From an uncultured Bacteroides sp. (GTDB lineage: Bacteria > Bacteroidota > Bacteroidia > Bacteroidales > Bacteroidaceae): DNA of 60,990 bases. This document shows, in pieces, positions 35,372-43,010 of this stretch; within the stretch, counting starts at the first letter, position 1, and the number at the start of each line of letters is the position of its first letter. A program made the position numbers and the translations under genes. The notes below the pieces were generated by a model that saw nothing but the letters and a program-made list of their open reading frames with translations, was not told where the DNA came from and did not search any database. The DNA is taken from contig USLU01000028.1 of assembly GCA_900555635.1 (NCBI GenBank), positions 1-60,990 on the forward strand, given 5' to 3'.

Positions 35372-37300
35372 ATGAAAATCAAGTTAGCATTCTCGTTCTT
35401 ATGGATGTGTTCGTCTGTTCTTATGGCTCAGACGGAATACAAAGTGGGAACCTCCGTTGTGAGTATTGAACCGGATAATTCTGTTTTTTCGGTTCCATTG
35501 GCAGGCTACGGTTATCCTCGTGAAGGTCGATTCTCAATAGAGTGGATTAAGAAAGGACCGGCCGTTGGGGTAAAGTGTCTTACCGGACTGGATCGGACTT
35601 TAATTGCCGTAACTAATAGTGGCACCTTGCTAAGACGTGAGATTGACGGCGAATCAGCAAAGTGGGAGAAATTGAAGTCGGATAAAACACTGAAACTATT
35701 GGCAGGACTCAATGGGCAACTGTATGCCATTTCTGCTGATAATAAATTATTTGTTGGGAAGCCTAACCGGAATATGATCCGGTGGACAAAATTAGGACAA
35801 GTGCCGGAAGCAACCGGTTTTACTTCTTCAAAGAATCGTCTGTATATAATTACTGCTACTGGGCACCTGGAGGAAGGCTTACCCAAGAATGGCACAGTCT
35901 CTTGGCGGCAGATAGGGAAGGCTGAGAATGGAATTGCACTGGCTGGTGCAGAAGGACGGCTCTATATGGTGACGAAGGATCAGCTGTTATGGCAACGGAA
36001 GGATACGGACGAAGGAACGGATTGGGTTAAAATAGGATATCGGAATGGGGCTACCTATACACTTTCAGCATCCCAAATAGCTGTTGCCGGTGGGCGGTTA
36101 TTTGCTGTGGACACTAATAATACACTGTATATAGCGGCGCACAACACGTTGAATGATCTTTCTTCGCGTGCTTTGGCTGTGACAGCTCAGGATAAAACAG
36201 TTGTTATAGTAGGAGTGGATCTGACAGGCTTTGATTATTCATTGACTTGTGATGTTAAGAAAGAGATTGAACAGAAACATGGGATTCCGGCGGAGGCAAT
36301 TTTTATCAATGCATCCCATTCGCATTTTGCTCCGGTAGCCCAGTGGTTCCCTACTTGGGGAAAGCATCAGCAAGTACCGGACAGTCTGTATTTTACCAAT
36401 CGGATAAAGAAAGGTATTATAGAATCTATAGAGGAGGCATTAGCGAATAGGGTATCGGCTACTTTATCTTTTGGACGGGGAGAGACGCACATCGGAGCTA
36501 ATCGCTGTTTATCGGGGGATGATGCTTTGTACGATTCTTCATTGGATGTTATCCGGGTGAACTCCAAAAGTGGAGAGAAAGATGCCTTATTGTTCTTGAC
36601 AGGATGTCATCCGGTTTTTAGGAATGAAGGAGCTGAAGGATATACCATTAGTTCAAATTTCCCCGGTTTTGCACGAAGGATGGTGGAAGATAAGGCTGGA
36701 CTACAACAAGCCATGTTTATACAGGGCTGTGCAGGAGATATCAACCCTGTAACGGATAATCCGGTAGAATCGGGAAACCAGTTAGCCAAGGATATTCTGA
36801 ATGTAGTGAATAAACAATTGACTCCTTTGACAGGAGAAATATCTTATGCTTTAGATTCTGTATTGCTACCTGCAAATGTCTGGAGCAAGGAACAGATCCG
36901 CCGATTCAAAGCAGATAATAGCAATCGGGAAGGGGATGTGGAAGCAGAAAAGAATGTACGTTGGGCTGATATGATGCTTTCCTTTTATGAAAAGGGTACT
37001 TTACCTAAGTATCTACCGGTTTATATACATACTATCAATATAGGAAGATGGAAATTAGTGGGACTTTCGCGTGAAGCGGTTACTGAATACGGGCTCGCTA
37101 TTCGCAAGCTTTGGCCCGACAGGCTAGTGTCTGTTGCCGGTTATACCAATGCCGTGCCAAGTTATTTACCGACTGCTGTTCATATTCGGAATCAAACGTA
37201 TGAAGGCTATGGCTCTTTCTTTTGGAATGCTCAACCGGCCCTCTTCCCTGAGAATACATTTGACGTGATACTTGATGCTATCAAACGAAACAATAAATAG
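35372..37300 (+). CDS. Ceramidase-fold zinc hydrolase with inserted lectin-like propeller, copy A (secreted)
   Basis: This 642-residue protein starts like a neutral ceramidase (EYKVGTSVVSIEPDN, then PLAGYGYPREGRF), is interrupted at about residues 45-250 by five repeats of roughly 40-45 residues, and resumes with LSSRALAVTAQDKTVVIVGV. The repeats end in W-plus-Lys/Arg-type strands (AKWEKL, IRWTKL, VSWRQI, TDWVKI) and contain strands such as GQLYAISADNKLFV, as in tectonin or tachylectin propellers. Ceramidase zinc ligands seem kept: His316 and His318 (ASHSHFAPV), His413 (TGCHPVF), Glu568 (SREAV) and Tyr598 (VPSYLPT). The position of the ceramidase nucleophile Ser (GD-SPN) is Asn458 here (CAGDINPV). 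It has an ordinary signal peptide (MAQ). True ceramidase activity is therefore doubtful; an amide or ester hydrolase on an amino-sugar conjugate is possible. Confidence 0.75.
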   Translation: MKIKLAFSFLWMCSSVLMAQTEYKVGTSVVSIEPDNSVFSVPLAGYGYPREGRFSIEWIKKGPAVGVKCLTGLDRTLIAVTNSGTLLRREIDGESAKWEKLKSDKTLKLLAGLNGQLYAISADNKLFVGKPNRNMIRWTKLGQVPEATGFTSSKNRLYIITATGHLEEGLPKNGTVSWRQIGKAENGIALAGAEGRLYMVTKDQLLWQRKDTDEGTDWVKIGYRNGATYTLSASQIAVAGGRLFAVDTNNTLYIAAHNTLNDLSSRALAVTAQDKTVVIVGVDLTGFDYSLTCDVKKEIEQKHGIPAEAIFINASHSHFAPVAQWFPTWGKHQQVPDSLYFTNRIKKGIIESIEEALANRVSATLSFGRGETHIGANRCLSGDDALYDSSLDVIRVNSKSGEKDALLFLTGCHPVFRNEGAEGYTISSNFPGFARRMVEDKAGLQQAMFIQGCAGDINPVTDNPVESGNQLAKDILNVVNKQLTPLTGEISYALDSVLLPANVWSKEQIRRFKADNSNREGDVEAEKNVRWADMMLSFYEKGTLPKYLPVYIHTINIGRWKLVGLSREAVTEYGLAIRKLWPDRLVSVAGYTNAVPSYLPTAVHIRNQTYEGYGSFFWNAQPALFPENTFDVILDAIKRNNK

Positions 37301-37312
37301 AGGAGGATACTA

Positions 37313-39247
37313 ATGAAACATAATATAATGTACCTTTTACTGGTAATTTCTTTGTTTGGATGTACTGCAAAGACATCCGAGTTTATGGTAGGGACATCGG
37401 CAGTTAGCATAGAACCGGATAATTCAATCTTTTCATTGACATTGGCAGGGTATGGCTTTCCCGGAGAAGGGCGTTTTACGCTGGAATGGATTGAGAGAGG
37501 AAGTACCCCTGACATCGTTTATATGGCAGGCTTGGGTAAAGTGCTTTATGGTGTTGATAAGAATGGAAAACTATTCTGCTTGAAGGAATTGAGCGGAAAT
37601 TCACAATGGGCTTCGGTACAATCCTCACAAATAGTTAAATATGTGGCTGGGTTACAGGACGAGTTATTTGCCGTAACATCCGGCGACTGTTTATGGAGGG
37701 CCACTCCCCGGTCCAATAAGGTAGAATGGGCAAATATTAAAAGCAGACTTTCCGGCATTGTAGCATTGGCATCTACAGATAAGCACTTGTATGCTGCTAC
37801 CGATAAAGATGAACTGTTCCAGGGGACTATAGATACAGATATGGTGAGATGGAGTAGGGTAGGTACTGCCCAATCAGTGATAGGAATGGCAGGCTTTAAG
37901 GACCGTATTTTTGCTTTGACTTCCAATCAGATGCTTTGGCGCAGGCAGGCTGAGGCTAAAGATATACTTTGGACGAAGATCGGATATAACAATGGTTATA
38001 CCTATAATATTGATATAAAGCAAATAGCTGTAGCCGGTGACCGATTGTATTCAATAGGAATGGATAATCACTTATATATAGGTCAACATAAATCTAATGG
38101 TAATCTGTCAGCAAGAGCCATGGCAGTAAAGAAGGGACACCAGACAGCGGTTATAGTAGGAGTCGATTTAACAGGGTTCGATTATTCGTTTGTCAATACT
38201 GTTAAGGATGAAATTTATAAGAAAGAAGGAATCCCTGCTGAAGCGATTCTTGTAAATGTTTCTCATACACATTTCGCACCGGTATCCCAAGGTTGGTATT
38301 CGTGGATTGAACCTAATCAATATCCCGATACGCTCTATTTGAATAAAGTTGTGAAGCCCGGGATAGTGGAGGCTGTTTCTCAAGCGGTGGCAGGTTTGCG
38401 CCCGGCTAATTTGTATTTTGGCTCTACAACCACCACTATAGGAGGAAATCGTTGTTTGTCGGGGAAAGAAGCTTTATATGACTCTACCGTGGATGTGATA
38501 AAAGTAGAAACTCCCAAGCATAAACTGGAAAATGTATTATTCCTTACAGGGTGCCATCCTGTATTCAGGAATGCAGGAGCAGAAGGTTTCACCATTAACG
38601 CCAACTTTCCGGCTGTAGCCAAGGATATCATACAAGAGAAAACCGGAGCATTAAATACAATGTTCCTGCAAGGCTGTGCCGGTGATATCAATCCCATGTA
38701 TGAAGATTTCCATCAGATGGGTGCTATCCTGGCAGAGGATGTTCTGAAAGTGTTGGAGCAGCCAATGGATTTGCTGACCGGAGGAATAACTTGTACGATT
38801 GATTCAATCCTTATCCCTGTAGAACCTTGGACACCCGAGCGAATAGAAACTTTCAGAAAAGAAAATAGCGCTTATCCCGGGGATTTGGAAGCTGATAAGA
38901 ACGTACGTTGGGCAAATAGTATGTTGAAGAAGCATAAGGCAGGAACGATGCCACATGCAATGCCCGTTTATGTGCAAACGTTGAACATTGGTAATTGGAA
39001 GTTGATTGGCTTGTCACGAGAAGCAGTCACCCAGTATGGCATAGAAATACGGAAATTATGGCCGGACAAGCATGTTTCGGTAGCCGGTTATTGCAATGAT
39101 GTTAGTAGTTATTTGCCTGCTGCTTCCCATATTCGTGCCCGTACCTATGAAGGATATAACTCTTTTTTCTGGTATTCCCAACCCGGATCCTTCCCGGAAA
39201 ACATATTGGATACCATAGTCACGACAATAAAAGGAAATAACCGGTAA
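37313..39247 (+). CDS. Ceramidase-fold zinc hydrolase with inserted lectin-like propeller, copy B (lipoprotein)
   Basis: This paralogue of the previous gene (644 residues) starts 12 bases after it and has the same layout: ceramidase-like first strand (FMVGTSAVSIEPDN, LAGYGFPGEGRF), five propeller repeats (SQWASV, VEWANI, VRWSRV, ILWTKI endings) and the resumed hydrolase domain (LSARAMAVKKGHQTAVIVGV). His318 and His320 (VSHTHFAPV), GCHPVF, SREAV and SSYLPAA keep the metal ligands. Asn460 (CAGDINPM) again replaces the ceramidase Ser. Unlike copy A it has a lipobox (VISLFGCTAK), so the twins probably sit in different places: one tethered, one free. Two diverged copies kept side by side suggest two related substrates or two stages. 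Confidence 0.75.
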   Translation: MKHNIMYLLLVISLFGCTAKTSEFMVGTSAVSIEPDNSIFSLTLAGYGFPGEGRFTLEWIERGSTPDIVYMAGLGKVLYGVDKNGKLFCLKELSGNSQWASVQSSQIVKYVAGLQDELFAVTSGDCLWRATPRSNKVEWANIKSRLSGIVALASTDKHLYAATDKDELFQGTIDTDMVRWSRVGTAQSVIGMAGFKDRIFALTSNQMLWRRQAEAKDILWTKIGYNNGYTYNIDIKQIAVAGDRLYSIGMDNHLYIGQHKSNGNLSARAMAVKKGHQTAVIVGVDLTGFDYSFVNTVKDEIYKKEGIPAEAILVNVSHTHFAPVSQGWYSWIEPNQYPDTLYLNKVVKPGIVEAVSQAVAGLRPANLYFGSTTTTIGGNRCLSGKEALYDSTVDVIKVETPKHKLENVLFLTGCHPVFRNAGAEGFTINANFPAVAKDIIQEKTGALNTMFLQGCAGDINPMYEDFHQMGAILAEDVLKVLEQPMDLLTGGITCTIDSILIPVEPWTPERIETFRKENSAYPGDLEADKNVRWANSMLKKHKAGTMPHAMPVYVQTLNIGNWKLIGLSREAVTQYGIEIRKLWPDKHVSVAGYCNDVSSYLPAASHIRARTYEGYNSFFWYSQPGSFPENILDTIVTTIKGNNR

Positions 39248-39259
39248 TATTTATGCCTT

Positions 39260-40108
39260 ATGATTTTAATAACTGATAGCGGTTCTACGAAGACCAACTG
39301 GTGCTTGGTAGACAGAGAGTGTAATAAAGTTTATTTTACCACAGAAGGATATAATCCCAATTACGTGACCAGTGAATATTTGATTGATTCTTTGGGACGG
39401 GCCTTACCTACCGGATATGCTTGGGAGGAAGTACACGAAGTCTACTTCTACGGAGCCGGTTGTTCTGAAGATCGTTATGACTATATGCGCGACGCATTGC
39501 GACAATTATTCGTCTCCGCCCAGATTGAAATAGCCATGGACTTGCTGGCATCTGCTCGGGCATTGTTAGGAAACAAACCGGGGTTTGCCGCCATTTTGGG
39601 TACGGGTACCAACAGTTGCATTTACGACGGGCAAAAGATAATTCACAATATCGATTCGCTCGGTTTTATTCTGGGCGATGAGGGAAGTGGTGGATACATC
39701 GGCAAGAAAATAGTGAGCGACTATATTCGTGGATATATGCCTGAAGATGTCCGTGCCTGTTTCTGGGAGACTTATCATGTAACCGATGCCGAAATTATCG
39801 AGCAGGTTTATACTAAACCATTGGCAAACCGCTACTGTGCAAGTTTTTGCCAATTCATAACTGAATATGAAGGTGAGAATCCATATTTGCGGAACATTGT
39901 CCGGAGTGCTTTCCGAGATCTGTTTGAGAATATCATTACCGGTTATCCCGGCTATTCTGACTATACCTTTAACTGTGTAGGCTCTATTGCCTGGTATTTC
40001 AAAGATATACTAACGGAGGTTGCTTCTGAGCACCGGATGCAGATTGGAGACATCATCATGTATCCCATGGAGAATCTGGCTCAGTACCATATGGAGAACA
40101 GAAAATGA
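39260..40108 (+). CDS. BadF/BadG-type sugar kinase (GlcNAc/MurNAc kinase-like)
   Basis: This 282-residue ASKHA-fold kinase would phosphorylate an amino sugar in the cytoplasm. Motifs: LITDSGSTKTNWCLVD (phosphate 1), FAAILGTGTNSCIYDG (phosphate 2) and GDEGSGGYIGKK. The family includes mammalian-type GlcNAc kinase and the MurNAc kinase MurK, which partners MurQ in Tannerella forsythia. With murQ in the same gene run, MurNAc kinase (possibly also GlcNAc) is the most useful hypothesis. It starts 12 bases after the second ceramidase-fold gene and precedes the permease by 37 bases. Confidence 0.82.
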   Translation: MILITDSGSTKTNWCLVDRECNKVYFTTEGYNPNYVTSEYLIDSLGRALPTGYAWEEVHEVYFYGAGCSEDRYDYMRDALRQLFVSAQIEIAMDLLASARALLGNKPGFAAILGTGTNSCIYDGQKIIHNIDSLGFILGDEGSGGYIGKKIVSDYIRGYMPEDVRACFWETYHVTDAEIIEQVYTKPLANRYCASFCQFITEYEGENPYLRNIVRSAFRDLFENIITGYPGYSDYTFNCVGSIAWYFKDILTEVASEHRMQIGDIIMYPMENLAQYHMENRK

Positions 40109-40145
40109 TTAGGGAATTTCAGTAATCTTGAAACACAAAACGGTT

Positions 40146-41348
40146 ATGAAACAGAATAAACAAATCTACTTGTTTCCGCTGATATTTGTCGGAATCATGT
40201 TTTTTGCAATAGGATTCGCATTAGGGATAAACAGCTATTTGGTTCCTTTGCTGACTAATGCGTTACATATCTCCTCCGGGCAGTCTTATCTAGTTATTGC
40301 GGCTACATTCTCGGCGTTTCTTATTTTTGGTTATCCGGCTTCTATGCTGATAGCACGGATTGGATATAAGAAGACGATGGCTTTGTCGTTTGTCATGTTT
40401 GCTTTGGGGTTCTATTTATTCATTCCTTCGGCTGAAAGTAGCAGCCTTCTGCTATTTTTAATCGCTTCATTTATAAGTGGGATGGGTAATACCTTCTTGC
40501 AAGCATCTGTTAACCCCTATATTACGATATTAGGACCGATTGAGAGTGCAGCCAAGCGCATCAGTATTATGGGAATCTGTAATAAACTGGCATGGCCTGT
40601 TTCTCCTATATTTTTGGCAGCAGTAATAGGTAAAAATGTGGAACAAGTACAATTGATCGATATCAAACTGCCATTCCTTATCATCATTGGTGTATTTCTT
40701 TTTCTTGGTGTTTTGGTCATATTGGCTCCATTGCCCGAGGTAAAAGCAGTGGGTGAGGACGAAAGTCATATTTCAGATTGTCCTTATGCGGCAAATAAAA
40801 CATCTATCTGGCAATTTCCTCATCTCTTATTAGGTTGCCTGGCACTATTCCTCTATGTCGGTGTTGAAACTTTGGCATTGGCCACTACAGTCGATTACGC
40901 TACTAGCTTAGGACTTAAGAATCCTCAAGACTACTCAATCTATCCAAGCCTCGGATTAGTGATCGGTTATATTTGTGGTATACTGTTTATTCCGAAAATA
41001 CTACGTCAGGAAACTGCGCTGAAGATTTGTGCATGGTTGGCAGTGGTTGGCTCACTATTGATAGTATTAACTCCTCCTCAGATTTCAATTTGGTTCGTGG
41101 CAGTAATTGCTATGGCTTGTTCCTTGATGTGGCCTGCATTATGGCCGTTGGCAATGACGGATTTAGGCCGATTTACCAAAGCAGGTTCTTCTCTGTTGGT
41201 AATTGCCATTGTGGGCGGCGCGGTTGTTCCTGCAATTTTTGGAGTATTGAAGGATTCCATAGGTGCGCAAAACGCCTATTGGCTCTGTGTCCCCTGTTTC
41301 TTGTATATATTGTATTATGCAATGATGGGATATAAAGTGCGAAGATAA
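40146..41348 (+). CDS. MFS sugar permease (FucP/NagP-like)
   Basis: This 400-residue inner-membrane transporter has about 12 hydrophobic segments and should import the monosaccharide made by the glycosidases. The first helix pair contains FFAIGFALGINSYLVPLL; SGMGNTFLQASVNPYITILGP is typical of the FHS family of fucose, glucose and GlcNAc permeases. The start at ATG 40146 is chosen over TTG 40128. It ends the locus. GlcNAc or MurNAc is the expected cargo from context; the sequence alone does not decide. Confidence 0.85.
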   Translation: MKQNKQIYLFPLIFVGIMFFAIGFALGINSYLVPLLTNALHISSGQSYLVIAATFSAFLIFGYPASMLIARIGYKKTMALSFVMFALGFYLFIPSAESSSLLLFLIASFISGMGNTFLQASVNPYITILGPIESAAKRISIMGICNKLAWPVSPIFLAAVIGKNVEQVQLIDIKLPFLIIIGVFLFLGVLVILAPLPEVKAVGEDESHISDCPYAANKTSIWQFPHLLLGCLALFLYVGVETLALATTVDYATSLGLKNPQDYSIYPSLGLVIGYICGILFIPKILRQETALKICAWLAVVGSLLIVLTPPQISIWFVAVIAMACSLMWPALWPLAMTDLGRFTKAGSSLLVIAIVGGAVVPAIFGVLKDSIGAQNAYWLCVPCFLYILYYAMMGYKVRR

Positions 41349-41406
41349 TTAGTTCCCTGTGCAAAGTTTCTCTGTGAAAAGTATATTCAGGAATCCCAAG
41401 AAACAA

Positions 41407-41437
41407 TTTCTTTTGTAGGAAAAAACAATTATCTTTG
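41407..41437 (+). promoter_or_regulatory. Promoter candidate for the HU-related gene
   Basis: TATCTTTG (41430-41437) is a full match to TAnnTTTG. TTTC at 41407-41410 is a one-mismatch -33 box at the usual 19-base spacing. Transcription would start about 230 bases before the gene. Confidence 0.6.
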
Positions 41438-41466
41438 TGGTTATAAATAAGTGGGCTGCTTGCAAA

Positions 41467-41554
41467 CGACTCATCAGTTGTTTATAAGCAACCCATTAGT
41501 TGTTTATAGACAACTCATCAGTTGCTTACTACCAACTTACTTATTTCTAGTAAT
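41467..41554. repeat. Degenerate tandem array, four 22-base units
   Basis: Units begin at 41467, 41489, 41511 and 41533 in exact 22-base steps. Three share CATCAGTTG or CATTAGTTG plus a TTA-type spacer; the fourth is decayed. CAAC and GTTG alternate, so each unit can fold on itself (CAACT-CATC-AGTTG at 41511-41524) or with its neighbour (GTTGT and ACAAC around TTATAG). Confidence 0.75.
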
Positions 41555-41672
41555 AACAGAATTTGTTTTTAGTGATGAAGAAGTTTGTTCTCCACAGAAT
41601 GAGAATTTACTTCCCTCAATGTTATGAACAGTTCTTTAGGATAATGAGTAACAATCTTAATTACAGGTAAAT

Positions 41673-42296
41673 ATGGCATACTATGATTTAAAGAAGAAAC
41701 CGGCACTAACCACCAAGGAAGGCGAGAAGGCAGTGCTCTTTGTTCAAGCCATTACGGCAGGGACTATTCCATCAGATGAATTTTTGGAGTTGGTATCTAA
41801 GCGGTTCGGATTCCGTAAGGGAGAGATTGAAGGAGTGCTGATGAGCGTTTTCGATACTGCTACCGACTGGATAAATAAGGGCTTTGCCGTAGAAATCGGT
41901 GAATTCGGCTTCTTTACCGGTAAAGTGAAAGGAGAACGGCTGGTAGAGAAGAAAACAGACATCAGGGCGCAATCCATCCGTTTTAATGATGTAAACTTTC
42001 GTCCTTCCGCTACTTTCAAGAAGGCGCTGGACGGGGAACTTACACGCATACCGACAATAAAGTTCCGTCAATCGAGCAATCTTAGTATGGAGGAGCTGGA
42101 GAAGCGGTTGATGAACTACTTGGATAACAATCCGTTCATCAATAGAATAACCTATAGTGAACTGACCGGACGACTGCAATGGAAAGCTACTCAGGATTTG
42201 AAATACTTTGTGGAAAAGGGAGTAATTGTGAGTCGTGGAAGAGGGAATCAAAAGCATTATGTGAAGGCGATACAACAAGTGGATGCCGATTTGTGA
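41673..42296 (+). CDS. HU-related DNA-binding protein with C-terminal winged-helix-like domain
   Basis: This 207-residue protein belongs to the HU-related histone-like group of Bacteroidota. The N-terminal half (about 1-125) follows the HU/IHF pattern, with KKPALTTKEGEKAVLF, FGFRKGEIEGVLM, EIGEFGFFTGKVKGERLVE and a basic arm (IRFNDVNFRPSATFKKAL). The remaining 80 residues (MEELEKRLMNYLDNNPF, YSELTGRLQWKATQDLKYF, VSRGRGNQKHYV) look like a small winged helix, which ordinary 90-residue HU lacks. It probably binds and bends DNA. It is alone in its unit, with an unusually long leader. Confidence 0.8.
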   Translation: MAYYDLKKKPALTTKEGEKAVLFVQAITAGTIPSDEFLELVSKRFGFRKGEIEGVLMSVFDTATDWINKGFAVEIGEFGFFTGKVKGERLVEKKTDIRAQSIRFNDVNFRPSATFKKALDGELTRIPTIKFRQSSNLSMEELEKRLMNYLDNNPFINRITYSELTGRLQWKATQDLKYFVEKGVIVSRGRGNQKHYVKAIQQVDADL

Positions 42297-42310
42297 TTTT
42301 CGATCTTATG

Positions 42311-42342
42311 TTTGGACAGCTCACAAGAATAGGCTAACTTTG
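42311..42342 (+). promoter_or_regulatory. Consensus promoter in front of a pseudogene
   Basis: TTTG (42311-42314), 20 bases, TAACTTTG (42335-42342): both boxes are perfect matches. It lies 37 bases before the pseudogene's start codon. Confidence 0.75.
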
Positions 42343-42379
42343 CAAGAACGGGAATAAAATCACAAAAAGGAGAAATTGT

Positions 42380-42841
42380 ATGAAATACCCTATAGGAATA
42401 CAGACATTTTGAAACACAATCATGAGCAGATAAACGAGTTGACAGGAAAATACTATGTTCCAGCCATGTTCGTAGATTATAAGGCCGACGTGGAGAAACC
42501 TTTGCCTATGATTTACCAAAGCGGTTATCTCACCATTAAGGACTACGATATGCGTCATGATCGCTATCTATTGGATTTCCCTAACAACGAAGTACGCCAA
42601 GGTTTCCTTACCATGATAGCTAACAGTTATCTGAAACCAAAGAACGATGATTGAATTGAAAGATTACGTTTATATTTTTGAGTTCAAACTCAATGGCTCT
42701 GCTGATGAAGCGCTTCGTCAAATTCAAGAGAAGAACTATGCCAAGACTTACCTTGCTGATAAGCGCAAAGTGATCTGTATTGGTGTGAACTTTTCGTCGG
42801 AGACGAGAACAATAGAAGAATGGAAAGAAGTGATTGTATGA
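42380..42841 (+). pseudogene. Deleted AAA-ATPase/PD-(D/E)XK nuclease-like protein gene
   Basis: Three pieces of one Bacteroides family (AAA-ATPase-like plus PDDEXK_9) remain. ATG 42380 opens MKYPIGIQTF, the standard N-terminus, and stops at once. In another frame (from about 42409) comes an internal piece with MIYQSGYLTIKDYD and FPNNEVRQGFLTMIANSYL. In a third piece (42647-42841) comes the nuclease-like C-terminus, DYVYIFEFKLNGSADEAL and KVICIGVNFSSETR. The ATPase domain with its Walker motifs is gone, and a second stretch between the last two pieces is missing. Intact relatives run to about 500 residues. The promoter is still consensus. The short pieces might be translated but are unlikely to work. 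Confidence 0.82.
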
Positions 42842-42911
42842 AGAAGGAATTAATGTTTGATACTTTAGATTTGCATACTTACTGCTAAATATTCTTTTTT
42901 TCTTCTAATAT

Positions 42912-42942
42912 TTTGTAGTCGAACAGATTATTTATATCTTTG
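42912..42942 (+). promoter_or_regulatory. Consensus promoter of rimP-nusA-infB
   Basis: TTTG (42912-42915), exactly 19 bases, TATCTTTG (42935-42942) followed by CA. This is a textbook Bacteroidales promoter and points at the rimP start at 43011. Confidence 0.85.
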
Positions 42943-42965
42943 CAACCGGAAACGGATGAAAGGTG

Positions 42966-42990
42966 GAGGGGCGATAAAGCTCCTCTTTTT
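42966..42990 (+). terminator. Attenuator-like hairpin in the rimP-nusA-infB leader
   Basis: GAGGGGC (42966-42972) pairs with GCTCCTC (42979-42985), with one G-U pair and a loop GATAAA, followed at once by TTTTT (42986-42990). It lies about 24 bases after the -7 box and 20 before the rimP ATG, so it cannot be the terminator of an upstream gene on another transcript only; it is in the leader itself. Confidence 0.7.
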
Positions 42991-43010
42991 CGTTCTTATA
43001 GGATTAATCT

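Larger units (their letters stand above)
41349..41672. other. Gap before the HU-related gene
   Basis: No gene is visible. The gap holds a promoter candidate (41407-41437) and the 22-base array (41467-41554), then about 120 bases of AT-rich leader. If the promoter is right, the array lies in the 5' leader of the HU-related mRNA. No terminator is visible directly after the permease stop. Confidence 0.5.

Noticed and set aside
35372..39247. Straight annotation as neutral ceramidases
   Set aside because: The fold and zinc site fit, but the catalytic Ser position is Asn in both and a large lectin-like insertion is present, so I do not claim ceramide as substrate.
42376..42654. Two intact small genes (92 and 64 codons) at 42376 and 42647
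   Set aside because: Both match inner and C-terminal parts of one larger family, and a separate ATG at 42380 encodes that family's N-terminus. A deleted pseudogene explains all three pieces.
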